In this document: positions 46,728 to 55,023 of the stretch, in pieces | Layout of the letters: every line of letters starts with the position of its first letter | Numbering within the stretch: position 1 is the stretch's first letter | Assembly (NCBI GenBank): GCA_009693505.1 | Contig: SHXD01000008.1 | Location: 1 to 64,000 of the forward strand | Direction of reading: 5' to 3' | Length of the DNA: 64,000 nucleotides | Origin: Limnohabitans sp. | GTDB taxonomy: Bacteria; Pseudomonadota; Gammaproteobacteria; Burkholderiales; Burkholderiaceae_C | The notes under the pieces: model-generated | Databases searched by the model: none | What the model was told of the DNA's origin: nothing | The model's input: the letters and a program-made list of their open reading frames with translations, nothing else | Made by a program: the position numbers and the translations under genes

Positions 46728-47979
46728 GCTGCATGCGTGCTAAGCGCAAACTGGCAGGAGGATGCGAATAGTAAAACTTCACGTACAAAGGATCTGGCGT
46801 GAGGGTTGACGCATTGTCTTGGTACAACTTTAACAATGCATTACCAAGGTCTGCTACCGGTGTTTGCGACACAGCATAGGCGTCCGCCTCGTACTCCTGG
46901 ACCCTTGAGCGCCAAGAAGAAATGGGCGCCAGCAAGAACGTGAAAACAGGCACGACCAACATGAACAATAACAGTGCAACAGCCTCGTTGCCGCTGGTCA
47001 AACTAGGGGGCACACCCAAGCCTGTATAGAACCAAATTTGCTGTGATGCGAAGCCCAACACGGCCAGGCCCAGCAAACTCATTGCAAAGCTGCTCACCAT
47101 CATTTTGAAGATATGTCGATGTTTGAAATGCCCCAACTCATGTGCCAGCACGGCTTCCATCTCCGAAGGTGTGAGCTGTTTGAGCAAGGTGTCAAAAAAC
47201 ACCACGCGCTTGCTTGCACCAAATCCTGTGAAAAACGCATTCGAGTGAGCCGATCTTTTGCTGCCATCCATCACAAAGAAACCCTTGGCGGTGAAGCCAG
47301 CACGCTGCATTAGTCCATTGACGCGTTCTTTCAAAGCTTCATCCTCTAGCGGCGTGAATTGATTGAACAAGGGCATGATCACATTGGGAGCAATGGCCAT
47401 CAAAAACAATTGCCAAAACACCAAGGCACACCAAGTCCAGAACCACCAGTAAGCGCCGCCCGCTTGCATCAACCACAAAACCAAAGCAATGAGAGGAACG
47501 CCCAAGACCAAGCCCAGAACCACGCCCTTGGTAGCGTCAGTGAGCCACAATTTCCAAGTCATTTTGTTAAAACCAAATTTCTGTTCCAAAACAAACGTTT
47601 GATAAAGCGACAACGGCAAATCGACGAGGCCACCCACCAAGGCGAACGACAGCACAAGGACCACTTGCTGCCAAAGCCCAGGCGCCATGAATTCCAGAAT
47701 GAAGTTATTCAAGGCGCTCAAACCGCCCATCAGGGTCCAAGCAATCAGAACAGCCGCATCGACCCCTATGTCAATTTGCGAGACTTTGGCTTTGGCCAAG
47801 GTGTAATCTGCCGCTTTCTGGTGATCGGCCAATGAAATTTGACTTGCAAAGGCAGTTGGCACGTCGCCCCTGTGCCGCGCGACATGCCGAACTTGTCTGG
47901 CATTCAGCCAAAGCTTCAATAAGACGTTGGTGAGCAGAGCGCCCACCAAAAAATAAGTCAGAGTTAAAGTCGCATTCAT
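46714..47979 (-). CDS. M48-family membrane zinc metalloprotease
   Basis: A 421-residue multi-pass protein of the Ste24/CAAX-type M48 family. The zinc motif HELGHFKHRH is near residue 280, with the third ligand Glu in EYEADAYAVS, and helices flank it (VLAVSFALVGGLVDLPLSLYQ-like and later TFLLAPISSW). The N-terminal domain (YFLVGALLTNVLLKLWLNARQVRHV) matches the Ste24 type rather than HtpX. Likely role is turnover of membrane proteins. It is the first gene of a two-gene unit with rsgA, divergent from orn by about 65 bases. Confidence 0.9.
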   Translation of the reverse strand: MNATLTLTYFLVGALLTNVLLKLWLNARQVRHVARHRGDVPTAFASQISLADHQKAADYTLAKAKVSQIDIGVDAAVLIAWTLMGGLSALNNFILEFMAPGLWQQVVLVLSFALVGGLVDLPLSLYQTFVLEQKFGFNKMTWKLWLTDATKGVVLGLVLGVPLIALVLWLMQAGGAYWWFWTWCALVFWQLFLMAIAPNVIMPLFNQFTPLEDEALKERVNGLMQRAGFTAKGFFVMDGSKRSAHSNAFFTGFGASKRVVFFDTLLKQLTPSEMEAVLAHELGHFKHRHIFKMMVSSFAMSLLGLAVLGFASQQIWFYTGLGVPPSLTSGNEAVALLLFMLVVPVFTFLLAPISSWRSRVQEYEADAYAVSQTPVADLGNALLKLYQDNASTLTPDPLYVKFYYSHPPASLRLARMQHAQA

Positions 47980-48044
47980 AGCCGAAGTGTAGATCAGCCA
48001 ACATCAGCGACAATCTGGTGCTATGAAAAAAGCCCCTTTTTGAA

Positions 48045-48644
48045 ATGACAGCTACTTCTTCAAACTTCCCCGCCAATCAGCTCCAAGCCGAAACGACCTT
48101 GGCCAAGTCAGACGACAACTTGGTTTGGATCGACTGCGAGATGACGGGCCTTGACCCTGAGAAGGAGCGTCTGCTTGAAATTGCGGTCATTGTGACGGGC
48201 CCACACCTCACCCCACGAATAGAAGGTCCAGTGTGCGTCATTCACCAGAGCGACGAGCTGCTCGACAAGATGGATGCCTGGAACAAAGGCACCCATGGCA
48301 GGAGCGGCTTGATTGACAAAGTCAAAGCCTCTGCCACCTCTGAGCAGGATGCCGAGGAAGCTATTTTGGCCTTCATCAAAAAGTATGTGTCAAAAAATGC
48401 TTCACCACTTTGTGGCAACACCATTAGCCAAGACCGCCGATTTTTAGTCAAGTTCATGCCCAAATTAGAGGCGTATCTTCACTATCGGAATCTAGACGTC
48501 AGCACTCTGAAGGAACTTTCTAAGCGTTGGAAACCCGAGGTTTTCAACAACTTCAAGAAGCAACAAAAGCACACAGCCCTAGCGGATGTGCACGAATCAA
48601 TCGAAGAATTGGCCCACTACAGAGAGCATTTCATTCGCCTTTGA
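48045..48644 (+). CDS. orn: Oligoribonuclease
   Basis: 3'-5' exonuclease that degrades di- to pentanucleotides, including pGpG from cyclic di-GMP breakdown. The 199-residue protein is in the DEDDh family: [11 protein letters not shown] supplies the first D and [21 protein letters not shown] the second, [10 protein letters not shown] follows, and [14 protein letters not shown] holds the His and last Asp. The first ~20 residues before DDNLVWID are longer than in E. coli. It diverges from the M48 gene, and the RG-rich helicase follows it. Confidence 0.95.
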   Translation: MTATSSNFPANQLQAETTLAKSDDNLVWIDCEMTGLDPEKERLLEIAVIVTGPHLTPRIEGPVCVIHQSDELLDKMDAWNKGTHGRSGLIDKVKASATSEQDAEEAILAFIKKYVSKNASPLCGNTISQDRRFLVKFMPKLEAYLHYRNLDVSTLKELSKRWKPEVFNNFKKQQKHTALADVHESIEELAHYREHFIRL

Positions 48645-48921
48645 CCATTGTGTGAATTGATTTCAGGGAAAACCCGCACATCTCAAAAACTGTGCCATAA
48701 TATGTGGCTGTACTGCAAATAGGCCTTGTGCCGCAGTACCTGTGCATCACCCTTCACGCCTTTGACTCATTGATAAGAGTCACTCGACTGGAAAAGATGG
48801 TCCCTGACATCATGTCAAACCCACTCTTTTCAAACAGCACCGAGCTCCGTTTGATGGTTGATGTTTTTTAACCATGAACGGCGCCACCGCAAATCTTGCG
48901 GACGTCCGTGTGAGAAAAAAT
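48645..48921 (+). promoter_or_regulatory. Long 5' leader of the RG-rich DEAD-box gene
   Basis: About 230-280 bases without a confident gene. It contains a possible -10 (CATAAT near 48696), a hairpin GTACTGC...GCAGTAC (about 48709-48738), TGACTC...GAGTCA (near 48764-48783) and a hairpin ATGGTT...AACCAT (about 48853-48875) with a T run at its loop. The last of these overlaps the upstream candidate start ATG at 48874. Long structured leaders are common for cold-induced, autoregulated RNA helicases; function here is inferred. Confidence 0.45.
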
Positions 48922-50937
48922 ATGACTGACGCTTTTGAAGTGCAGGCCGACTTGTCGCCTGCGCAATCCTCTACGAACGAAACTTTCGTGACCGAAACAT
49001 TGGCGCTTGATGCTGCCGTCATGAACGACAGCGACAACGAGTCCATCGATGCCGAGATCACACCCGAGCAACCCAATGGCTTCGTGCTATTGGGCTTGGC
49101 GCCTGAATTGGTGCAAGCTGTGGCTGACCTTGGCTACACACAACCCACACCCGTTCAGCTCAAAGCCATTCCCTTGGCCTTGCCCAAAGAAACTTTGGGT
49201 GAAGCGCACCGCTACATCGACCTGATGGTTTCAAGCCAAACAGGCAGCGGCAAAACAGCTGCCTTCTTGTTGCCGGTGTTGCACACCTTGCTACAAGAAA
49301 TGGCCGCTGAAGAGGAAGCCGAGCGCGCTGCATTTGCACAAGCCTGTTCAGACGCTGCCGCCAATGGCGAGCCAACACCCAAGCGCCCCAAGCGCAAAGA
49401 CCCAACCAACTCACGCAACTTCAAAGCTCCCACACCTGGCGCCCTGATTGTTTGCCCTACACGTGAATTGGCCCAACAGGTGGCGCACGATGCCATCGAT
49501 TTAGTCAAGCATTGCCGCGGCTTGCGCGTGGCCAACATTGTGGGCGGCATGCCTTACCAGTTGCAAATTGCCAAGTTGCAAAATGCCAACTTGGTGGTGG
49601 CCACACCAGGCCGTTTGCTCGACTTGCAACGCTCCATGCAAATCAAGCTCGACAAAGTCAAGTTTTTGGTGGTTGACGAAGCCGACCGCATGTTGGACCT
49701 GGGCTTCTCTGACGACCTGGCCGACATCAACCAACTCACCAGCCAACGCCAACAAACCATGATGTTCAGCGCCACTTTTGCGCCGCGCATTCAGCAATTG
49801 GCCATGCGCGTCATGCACGACGGCGGCTCATCTGTTCAAAAAATCCAAATCGATTCACCCCAAGAAAAACACAGCAACATCAAGCAAGTTTTGTTTTGGG
49901 CCGACAACGCGCAACACAAACGTAAGTTGCTTGACCATTGGTTGCGTGATGCCTCCATCAATCAAGCCATTGTGTTTGCTTGCACTCAAATTGAGTGTGA
50001 TGGCTTGGCTGCCGACCTGCAACAAGACGGCTTTGATGCCGTTGCTTTGCACGGCGCTTTGAGCCAAGGCTTGCGCAATCGCCGTTTGATGGCTTTGCGC
50101 AACGGCCAAGTTCAAATCTTGGTCGCCACTGATGTGGCAGCCCGCGGCATTGACGTGCCCACCATCACGCACGTGTTCAACTTTGGTTTGCCTATGAAAG
50201 CCGAAGACTACACTCACCGCATTGGCCGTACTGGCCGTGCCGGTCGTGATGGCTTGGCCATCACCTTTGCTGAAATTCGCGATCGTCGCAAAATTTTGGA
50301 CATTGAGGCTTACAGCCGTCAACCGTTTAAAGCTGAAGTGATTCCTGGCATGGAGCCCAAACAAAACTTCCCAGAAAGCCGTCCAGGCGGCCGTGGTGGC
50401 AATGACCGCGGCGAACGTGGTGGTCGTGGCCGCCCATTTGGTGGTGGTGGCGGCTTCGGTGGTAACCGCGGTGGTGATCGATTTGAGTCACGTGGTGTGC
50501 CTCGCTTTGAAGGCAATCGTGGCGGTGACCGCTTCGAAGGCCGTGGTGATAGATTTGAAAACCGTGCACCAGCCCCTCGTTTTGAAGGTCGTGGCGACAC
50601 GCGTCCAGAAGCACGCTTCGAGCCTCGCGGTGACTTCCGCGGCGAACAACGCAGCTTCGCACCGCGCAGTGAAACGCGCTTTGAACCGCGTGGCGATCAG
50701 CGCCAAGATGCTCGTCCCGACAGTCGTCCTGATTCACGCGGCGAAAACCGGTTTGACTCACGCGATAGCCGTACCCCACGAGCACCAAGCCGTGACAATG
50801 CGCGCGGCGGTGCCGGCGATCGTCTTGCACGCGGCCCTAAAGTCATGGGTGCTGGCAACTTCAAGCCACACAATGCGGGCGGTCATGCAGCACCCAAGCG
50901 CACTGGCGCTAAAGTGTTGAAAATCACACGCGGTTAA
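48922..50937 (+). CDS. DEAD-box RNA helicase with RG-rich tail
   Basis: RNA helicase of about 671 residues. A roughly 50-residue acidic N-terminal extension precedes the core: PTPVQLKAIPLAL, SSQTGSGKT, CPTRELAQQV, TPGRLLDL, VVDEADRML, FSATFAP, IVFACTQIECD, LHGALSQGLRNRR, ATDVAARGIDVP, HRIGRTGRAG. Between motif I and the TRELA motif there is an inserted acidic-basic stretch of about 60 residues. From about residue 485 the tail is a disordered run of RGG, RFEGRGD and RFENR units, probably an RNA-binding and phase-separating region. ATG at 48922 is preferred, but ATG at 48874 would add 16 residues. Two hairpins follow the stop. Confidence 0.92.
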   Translation: MTDAFEVQADLSPAQSSTNETFVTETLALDAAVMNDSDNESIDAEITPEQPNGFVLLGLAPELVQAVADLGYTQPTPVQLKAIPLALPKETLGEAHRYIDLMVSSQTGSGKTAAFLLPVLHTLLQEMAAEEEAERAAFAQACSDAAANGEPTPKRPKRKDPTNSRNFKAPTPGALIVCPTRELAQQVAHDAIDLVKHCRGLRVANIVGGMPYQLQIAKLQNANLVVATPGRLLDLQRSMQIKLDKVKFLVVDEADRMLDLGFSDDLADINQLTSQRQQTMMFSATFAPRIQQLAMRVMHDGGSSVQKIQIDSPQEKHSNIKQVLFWADNAQHKRKLLDHWLRDASINQAIVFACTQIECDGLAADLQQDGFDAVALHGALSQGLRNRRLMALRNGQVQILVATDVAARGIDVPTITHVFNFGLPMKAEDYTHRIGRTGRAGRDGLAITFAEIRDRRKILDIEAYSRQPFKAEVIPGMEPKQNFPESRPGGRGGNDRGERGGRGRPFGGGGGFGGNRGGDRFESRGVPRFEGNRGGDRFEGRGDRFENRAPAPRFEGRGDTRPEARFEPRGDFRGEQRSFAPRSETRFEPRGDQRQDARPDSRPDSRGENRFDSRDSRTPRAPSRDNARGGAGDRLARGPKVMGAGNFKPHNAGGHAAPKRTGAKVLKITRG

Positions 50938-50950
50938 TTCTTCTACCCCA

Positions 50951-50999
50951 CGCCCCTGCTAAACCAGGGGCGTAAAAAAACCGCCTTGGCGGTTTTTTT
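50951..50999. terminator. Double hairpin terminator between helicase and rplS
   Basis: First hairpin CGCCCCTG / CAGGGGCG (50951-50972), then AAAAAAACCGCC / GGCGGTTTTTTT (50974-50999). The second is symmetrical with A and T runs and can end both the helicase transcript and the convergent ribosomal operon. Confidence 0.9.
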
Positions 51000-51032
51000 A
51001 ACGTGGGCCTCAGATGGAACTCTGGGCTTACT

Positions 51033-51419
51033 TTACGCTACAACTGCTGCTGTTTTAACAGCGCGTTGTGGCAACTTTTCTTTGATGCGTGCAGACTTAC
51101 CGCTGCGATCACGCAAATAATACAACTTGGCGCGGCGAACATCGCCACGGCGTTTGACTTCAATGTTGGCAATCAAGGGGCTGTAGGTTTGGAACGTACG
51201 CTCCACGCCTTCACCACTTGAAATTTTGCGAACGGTGAAACCACTGTTCAAGCCGCGATTGCGCTTGGCAATCACAACACCTTCATAAGCCTGAACCCGC
51301 TTGCGTGTGCCTTCAACCACGTTGACGCTAACGATCACGGTGTCACCAGGCATGAAGTCAGGAATGGTTTTACCCAAACGGGCAATTTCTTCCATCTCGA
51401 GAGTTTGAATCAAATTCAT
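51033..51419 (-). CDS. rplS: 50S ribosomal protein L19
   Basis: Large-subunit protein at the interface with the 30S subunit. The 128-residue sequence has the family's [61 protein letters not shown] and [18 protein letters not shown]. It is the last gene of rpsP-rimM-trmD-rplS, separated from trmD by an unusually long gap of about 185 bases, and ends at the terminator near 50990. Confidence 0.97.
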   Translation of the reverse strand: MNLIQTLEMEEIARLGKTIPDFMPGDTVIVSVNVVEGTRKRVQAYEGVVIAKRNRGLNSGFTVRKISSGEGVERTFQTYSPLIANIEVKRRGDVRRAKLYYLRDRSGKSARIKEKLPQRAVKTAAVVA

Positions 51420-51604
51420 TGTGAGCTCTTTCGTCTATCGATCTTGCACAACGCTACGCTAAAGGCAGCCTCTATGCTGATTTCACCTGACCACGTAAGC
51501 CAAGTTCAAAAGCAACAGCCGCGGCGGGCAGAGGATCGAAAAGCCTTTGATTATATCTTTCTTTTTGGGCCATTTGAAGCTCTGCTCACCCTTGGGCAAG
51601 CAAG

Positions 51605-52399
51605 TTAATCCGATTTAGATTCAACCAAGCCAGAAGCACCCAAACTAGATAAAAAGTTTTCATCTTGAGCGCTCAATTTGCCAGTCAGCCTTGCACCCAC
51701 GATCAAATCTGGCCTGTACTTTTGGGTTAGCACCAAACTTTGTTGGCGGCGCCACTCGGCAATGTCAGCGTGATGCCCCGACATCAACACAGGAGGAACA
51801 GTGATGTCCTTCCAGACTTCGGGACGCGTGAAATGCCCACAATCCAACAAGCCATCAAGTGCGGGGTTAAAGCTGTCCATTTGATGACTGCCCACGTCAT
51901 TCAGAACGCCGGGCTGCAAACGCGCGACAGCATCCAAGAGAGCGATGGCGGCAATCTCTCCGCCCGACAACACAAAATCACCCAGACTCACCTGAACGTC
52001 GACATGCTGATCAATAAAGCGCTGGTCCAATCCTTCATACCTGCCGCAGATCAGTATGGCCCCTTCACTTTGGGACCACTCTTGAACGCCGGCATGGTTC
52101 AGTGGCTGGCCAATGGGCGAAAACAAGACCACCGGCACGGGTGATTCAGAAGGGCTCTTGAATGCCCTGTCTTGTCGAATGACCTGTAAACATTTTTCAA
52201 GCGGCTCTGCCAGCATGACCATGCCAGGGCCACCGCCAAATGGACGGTCGTCTACACGGCGGTAAGTGCCATCGGCGTAATCACGGAGTTGCCAAAGTTT
52301 CAGTTCGACGGCGCCAGTTTCAAAGGCACGTCGGTTGATGCCTGAGCTTAAAAATGGCACAAAAAGTTCAGGGAACAAGGTGATGACGTCAAAGCGCAT
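51605..52399 (-). CDS. trmD: tRNA (guanine37-N1)-methyltransferase
   Basis: SAM-dependent SPOUT methylase making m1G37 in tRNAs, which prevents +1 frameshifting. The 264-residue protein has FDVITLFPELF, the PFGGGPGMVM loop, GRYEGLDQRFI and the knotted SAM site LSGGEIAAIALLDAVARL. It lies third in the rpsP operon, 17 bases after rimM. The C-terminus is a little longer than in E. coli (about 255). Confidence 0.97.
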   Translation of the reverse strand: MRFDVITLFPELFVPFLSSGINRRAFETGAVELKLWQLRDYADGTYRRVDDRPFGGGPGMVMLAEPLEKCLQVIRQDRAFKSPSESPVPVVLFSPIGQPLNHAGVQEWSQSEGAILICGRYEGLDQRFIDQHVDVQVSLGDFVLSGGEIAAIALLDAVARLQPGVLNDVGSHQMDSFNPALDGLLDCGHFTRPEVWKDITVPPVLMSGHHADIAEWRRQQSLVLTQKYRPDLIVGARLTGKLSAQDENFLSSLGASGLVESKSD

Positions 52400-52416
52400 G
52401 ACTCGCCCTTACCGGC

Positions 52417-53034
52417 TCAATAGTCCAACTGCCAATCAACGGTGATGATCCGTCTCGGCAGATCCACGTTGTCTACGAAGGCCGCCACAAAAGGAATCAT
52501 GCGCTCTGTAGCAGGCTTGCCCTCTTCTTCAGAAGCCTGCGCCAAAACCAAAACTGTTTGAGGACCTGTGGACATCAAGTCTTTCACTTGACCCAGCACC
52601 ACGCCTTCTCTGTTAACCACATCCAGTCCAAGCAAGTCTACCCAATAATATTCATCGGTGCCTGCCGTTGGAAAACTAGAACGAGGCACAAAAATACGAG
52701 CACCTTTCAGCGCTTCGGCTTGGTTTCTGTCGGCCACGTCCAATGAACACGCCACCACTGTGTCGGCATGGTCCTTGGCTTCTTGGATCTTCAGGAGTAC
52801 GGGTTGGGGGACGCTTGCAGAAATTGCTGCTGCAGCCTTTTGACTGGGTGATTTGTTGCCGCCTAAATTTCGATCGGAAGGCAACAGATACCAACGCTTA
52901 GAAGAAAAAAGCGCCTCGGGCGAGGCGCTGTGGGGCAAGACTTTGAACCAGCCTTTGATGCCCCAAGCATCTGCAATGCGCCCCACTTCAATGGCGTCTA
53001 CCGGCATTTCGGCAGACTCTAAATGGGGCAGCAC
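52417..53034 (-). CDS. rimM: Ribosome maturation factor RimM
   Basis: Binds the 30S head and S19 and assists 16S processing. The 205-residue protein has the N-terminal EVGRIADAWGIKGWFKVLPHS segment and a C-terminal PRC barrel (EYYWVDLLGLDVVNREGVVLGQVKDLMSTG). An insertion around SDRNLGGNKSPSQKAAAAISAS is unusual for E. coli RimM but seen in betaproteobacteria. The track start is GTG at 53034; an ATG at 53007 (MPVDAIEVGRI) is an equally plausible start. It is the second gene of the rpsP operon. Confidence 0.93.
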   Translation of the reverse strand: MLPHLESAEMPVDAIEVGRIADAWGIKGWFKVLPHSASPEALFSSKRWYLLPSDRNLGGNKSPSQKAAAAISASVPQPVLLKIQEAKDHADTVVACSLDVADRNQAEALKGARIFVPRSSFPTAGTDEYYWVDLLGLDVVNREGVVLGQVKDLMSTGPQTVLVLAQASEEEGKPATERMIPFVAAFVDNVDLPRRIITVDWQLDY

Positions 53035-53064
53035 TACAGAGCCTTTGGCTTTGCCAAAAACCGA

Positions 53065-53316
53065 TTAAGCGGCTTTAGCGGCAGCTTGTTTGACCAAACG
53101 CTGAACAGTAGGAGACACTTGAGCGCCTACGCCGGTCCAGTAAGTCAAACGATCTTGCACAACGCGCAGGCCTTCTTCTGTATCCTTGGCGATTGGATTG
53201 TAAAAACCAATGCGCTCAATGAAGCGGCCATCGCGGCGAACACGTTTGTCGGCCACAACAATGTTGAAAAATGGACGGGCTTTAGAACCGCCACGAGAAA
53301 GACGAATGACAACCAT
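53065..53316 (-). CDS. rpsP: 30S ribosomal protein S16
   Basis: Small-subunit protein, 83 residues, beginning [25 protein letters not shown], a nearly invariant S16 start, and including [10 protein letters not shown]. It leads the rpsP-rimM-trmD-rplS operon, and the ~130-base gap to the divergent GNAT gene must contain the operon promoter. No obvious leader protein-binding site was identified. Confidence 0.97.
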   Translation of the reverse strand: MVVIRLSRGGSKARPFFNIVVADKRVRRDGRFIERIGFYNPIAKDTEEGLRVVQDRLTYWTGVGAQVSPTVQRLVKQAAAKAA

Positions 53317-53448
53317 GATTTATCCTAGGGTGGTGTTGGGAAAGCAAAAACTGCCATCCCACAAATTCTTCCAGCGTTTGAGACACGCAACTGGCCACCC
53401 GGCCAGTGACACACTGAAAAGCCGCTGATTATAACCCGGAGTTTAAGA

Positions 53449-53970
53449 ATGCCAACCATTCGACCTAGCCAAGCCTCTGACATGATCACCATCACGGCCA
53501 TTTACCAGTACCACGTCCTTCAAGGCACAGGCACTTTTGAAATCGACCCCCCCAATCTGACGGAAATGACCGCCCGCAGAGAGGACGTATTGAGCAAAGG
53601 CCTGCCCTATCTGACGCTGGAAGAAAACGGGGAAGTGCTGGGGTTTGCCTACTGCAATTGGTTTAAACCTCGCCCAGCCTATCGATTTTCAGCCGAAGAT
53701 TCCATTTATTTGGCCGCCAACACAGCTGGCAAGGGCTGGGGCCGCTTGCTGTTGGCCGAATTGTGCCAAGCCGCAGAAAAAACAGGTATCCGCAAGCTGA
53801 TCGCTGTGATCGGTGACTCAGGCAATGCAGGCTCGATTGGTGTTCACAAGTCGATAGGGTTTCAACATGTGGGCATTGTCTCGGGCTGCGGTTGGAAATT
53901 CAATCGCTGGCTCGACATCGTCATGATGGAAAAGGCTTTAGGCCATGGTCAAAGCCGTTCTCCTGAATAA
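53449..53970 (+). CDS. GNAT acetyltransferase (phosphinothricin acetyltransferase-like)
   Basis: A 173-residue GNAT of the Pat/bar-like subgroup. It shows IRPSQASDMITITAIYQYHVLQGTGTFEIDPPNLTEM, then LGFAYCNWFKPRPAYRFSAEDSIYL and the acetyl-CoA loop KGWGRLLLAELCQ, with VHKSIGFQHVG at the end. This pattern is common in genomes with no phosphinothricin, where the true substrate may be methionine sulfoximine or another amino-acid analogue. Its stop overlaps the start of the TM2 gene by one base. Confidence 0.88.
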   Translation: MPTIRPSQASDMITITAIYQYHVLQGTGTFEIDPPNLTEMTARREDVLSKGLPYLTLEENGEVLGFAYCNWFKPRPAYRFSAEDSIYLAANTAGKGWGRLLLAELCQAAEKTGIRKLIAVIGDSGNAGSIGVHKSIGFQHVGIVSGCGWKFNRWLDIVMMEKALGHGQSRSPE

Positions 53971-54440
53971 TGCAACTTATGAAAAACAAAACATTTGCAG
54001 TTTGGCTCACCTTCTTTGGCGGCCCACTAGGCCTTCACCGCTTTTACCTGAAAGGCTTTACCGATCCGCTGGGTTGGTTGCTCCCCGTGCCCACCGCCTT
54101 AGGCTGGTATGGCGTTCAGCGCGCTTTAGAGCTTGGTCAAGACGATGTCACAAGCTGGGTACTCATTCCCTTGCTGGGGTTCAACATTGCCGGCTGCGCA
54201 TTGAATGCCATCGTTTATGGTTTGATGTCAATGGTGCAATGGAATTCAAAGTTCAATCAAGACTCTGAAAACCCGTCTGGGCAGACCAACTGGCTGACGA
54301 TATTCGGAGTTGCCACGGCGCTGCTTATGGGAACTACTGTATTGATGGCCAGCATTGTGTTCAGTTTTCAGCGCTACTTTGAAAACCAGATTGAACAAGC
54401 CAAGGCCATTAGCCAAGTACCCGAAACCACCAAGCCTTAA
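53970..54440 (+). CDS. TM2-domain membrane protein
   Basis: A 156-residue membrane protein of unknown function. The first ~70 residues form a TM2 domain: AVWLTFFGGPLGLHRFYLKGF, with its HRFY motif between two helices. A second hydrophobic stretch (WVLIPLLGFNIAGCALNAIVYGLM) and a third at the C-terminus (LLMGTTVLMASIVFSF) suggest three or more membrane spans. The start at 53970 overlaps the GNAT stop (TAATG); ATG at 53979 is an alternative. No function can be given. Confidence 0.85.
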   Translation: MQLMKNKTFAVWLTFFGGPLGLHRFYLKGFTDPLGWLLPVPTALGWYGVQRALELGQDDVTSWVLIPLLGFNIAGCALNAIVYGLMSMVQWNSKFNQDSENPSGQTNWLTIFGVATALLMGTTVLMASIVFSFQRYFENQIEQAKAISQVPETTKP

Positions 54441-54492
54441 GGCCGTGTTGAACCGCCTGTGAAGTCAAAGACAAGCCCGTTTTGAGGATGAA

Positions 54493-54963
54493 CTAGAGAC
54501 GATTGACGACTTGACCCTGAACATTGCGAAGTTCATGCTTTGTCACCAATCCCGGTGCCAATTCGCTCAGAGGCAATAAGACAAAAGCCCGTTCACGCAT
54601 CCGAGGGTGTGGGACCTGAAGCGCAGGACTCTGAATGTCGCCATGACCAAAAAGCAACAAGTCGATGTCCAGCGTGCGGGGTGCATTGCGGTAAGGACGC
54701 TCACGGCCAGCAAGCTGTTCTATGCGCTGAAAAGCACGCAATAAATCAACGGCATTCAAGCGAGTTTGGAGGTGCACCACAGCGTTGATGTAGTCTGGTC
54801 CATCACCTTGAAAAGGGGCTGACTGGTAAAAAGAAGAACGGCCAACCAGCAATGTCTCTGGCAACTTCCCGATGGCCAAAATTGCAGCGTCAAGGGATTG
54901 ACGCACATGACCTAAGTTAGCGCCTAAACCCGCATAAACATTGACAAGTTCACGCGCCATCAT
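54493..54963 (-). CDS. folK: 2-amino-4-hydroxy-6-hydroxymethyldihydropteridine diphosphokinase
   Basis: Pyrophosphorylates the pterin precursor in folate synthesis. The 156-residue protein has VYAGLGANLGHVRQSLDAAI, the SSFYQSAPF loop and the HPPK signature GRERPYRNAPRTLDIDLLLFG with metal-binding Asp residues, then HPRMRERAFVLLPL. The two first Met codons (54963 or 54960) are both possible. It is downstream of pcnB, about 60 bases apart, on the same strand. Confidence 0.95.
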   Translation of the reverse strand: MMARELVNVYAGLGANLGHVRQSLDAAILAIGKLPETLLVGRSSFYQSAPFQGDGPDYINAVVHLQTRLNAVDLLRAFQRIEQLAGRERPYRNAPRTLDIDLLLFGHGDIQSPALQVPHPRMRERAFVLLPLSELAPGLVTKHELRNVQGQVVNRL

Positions 54964-55023
54964 CCACTTTGTGCCATGACGATTGTCAAATCAATTTCGA
55001 TATGGCACATCAACCATTGAAAT

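Noticed and set aside
50319-50600. Antisense ORF across the RG-rich tail (Pro/Ser/Arg-rich)
   Set aside because: It is the reverse translation of the repetitive RGG-coding DNA.
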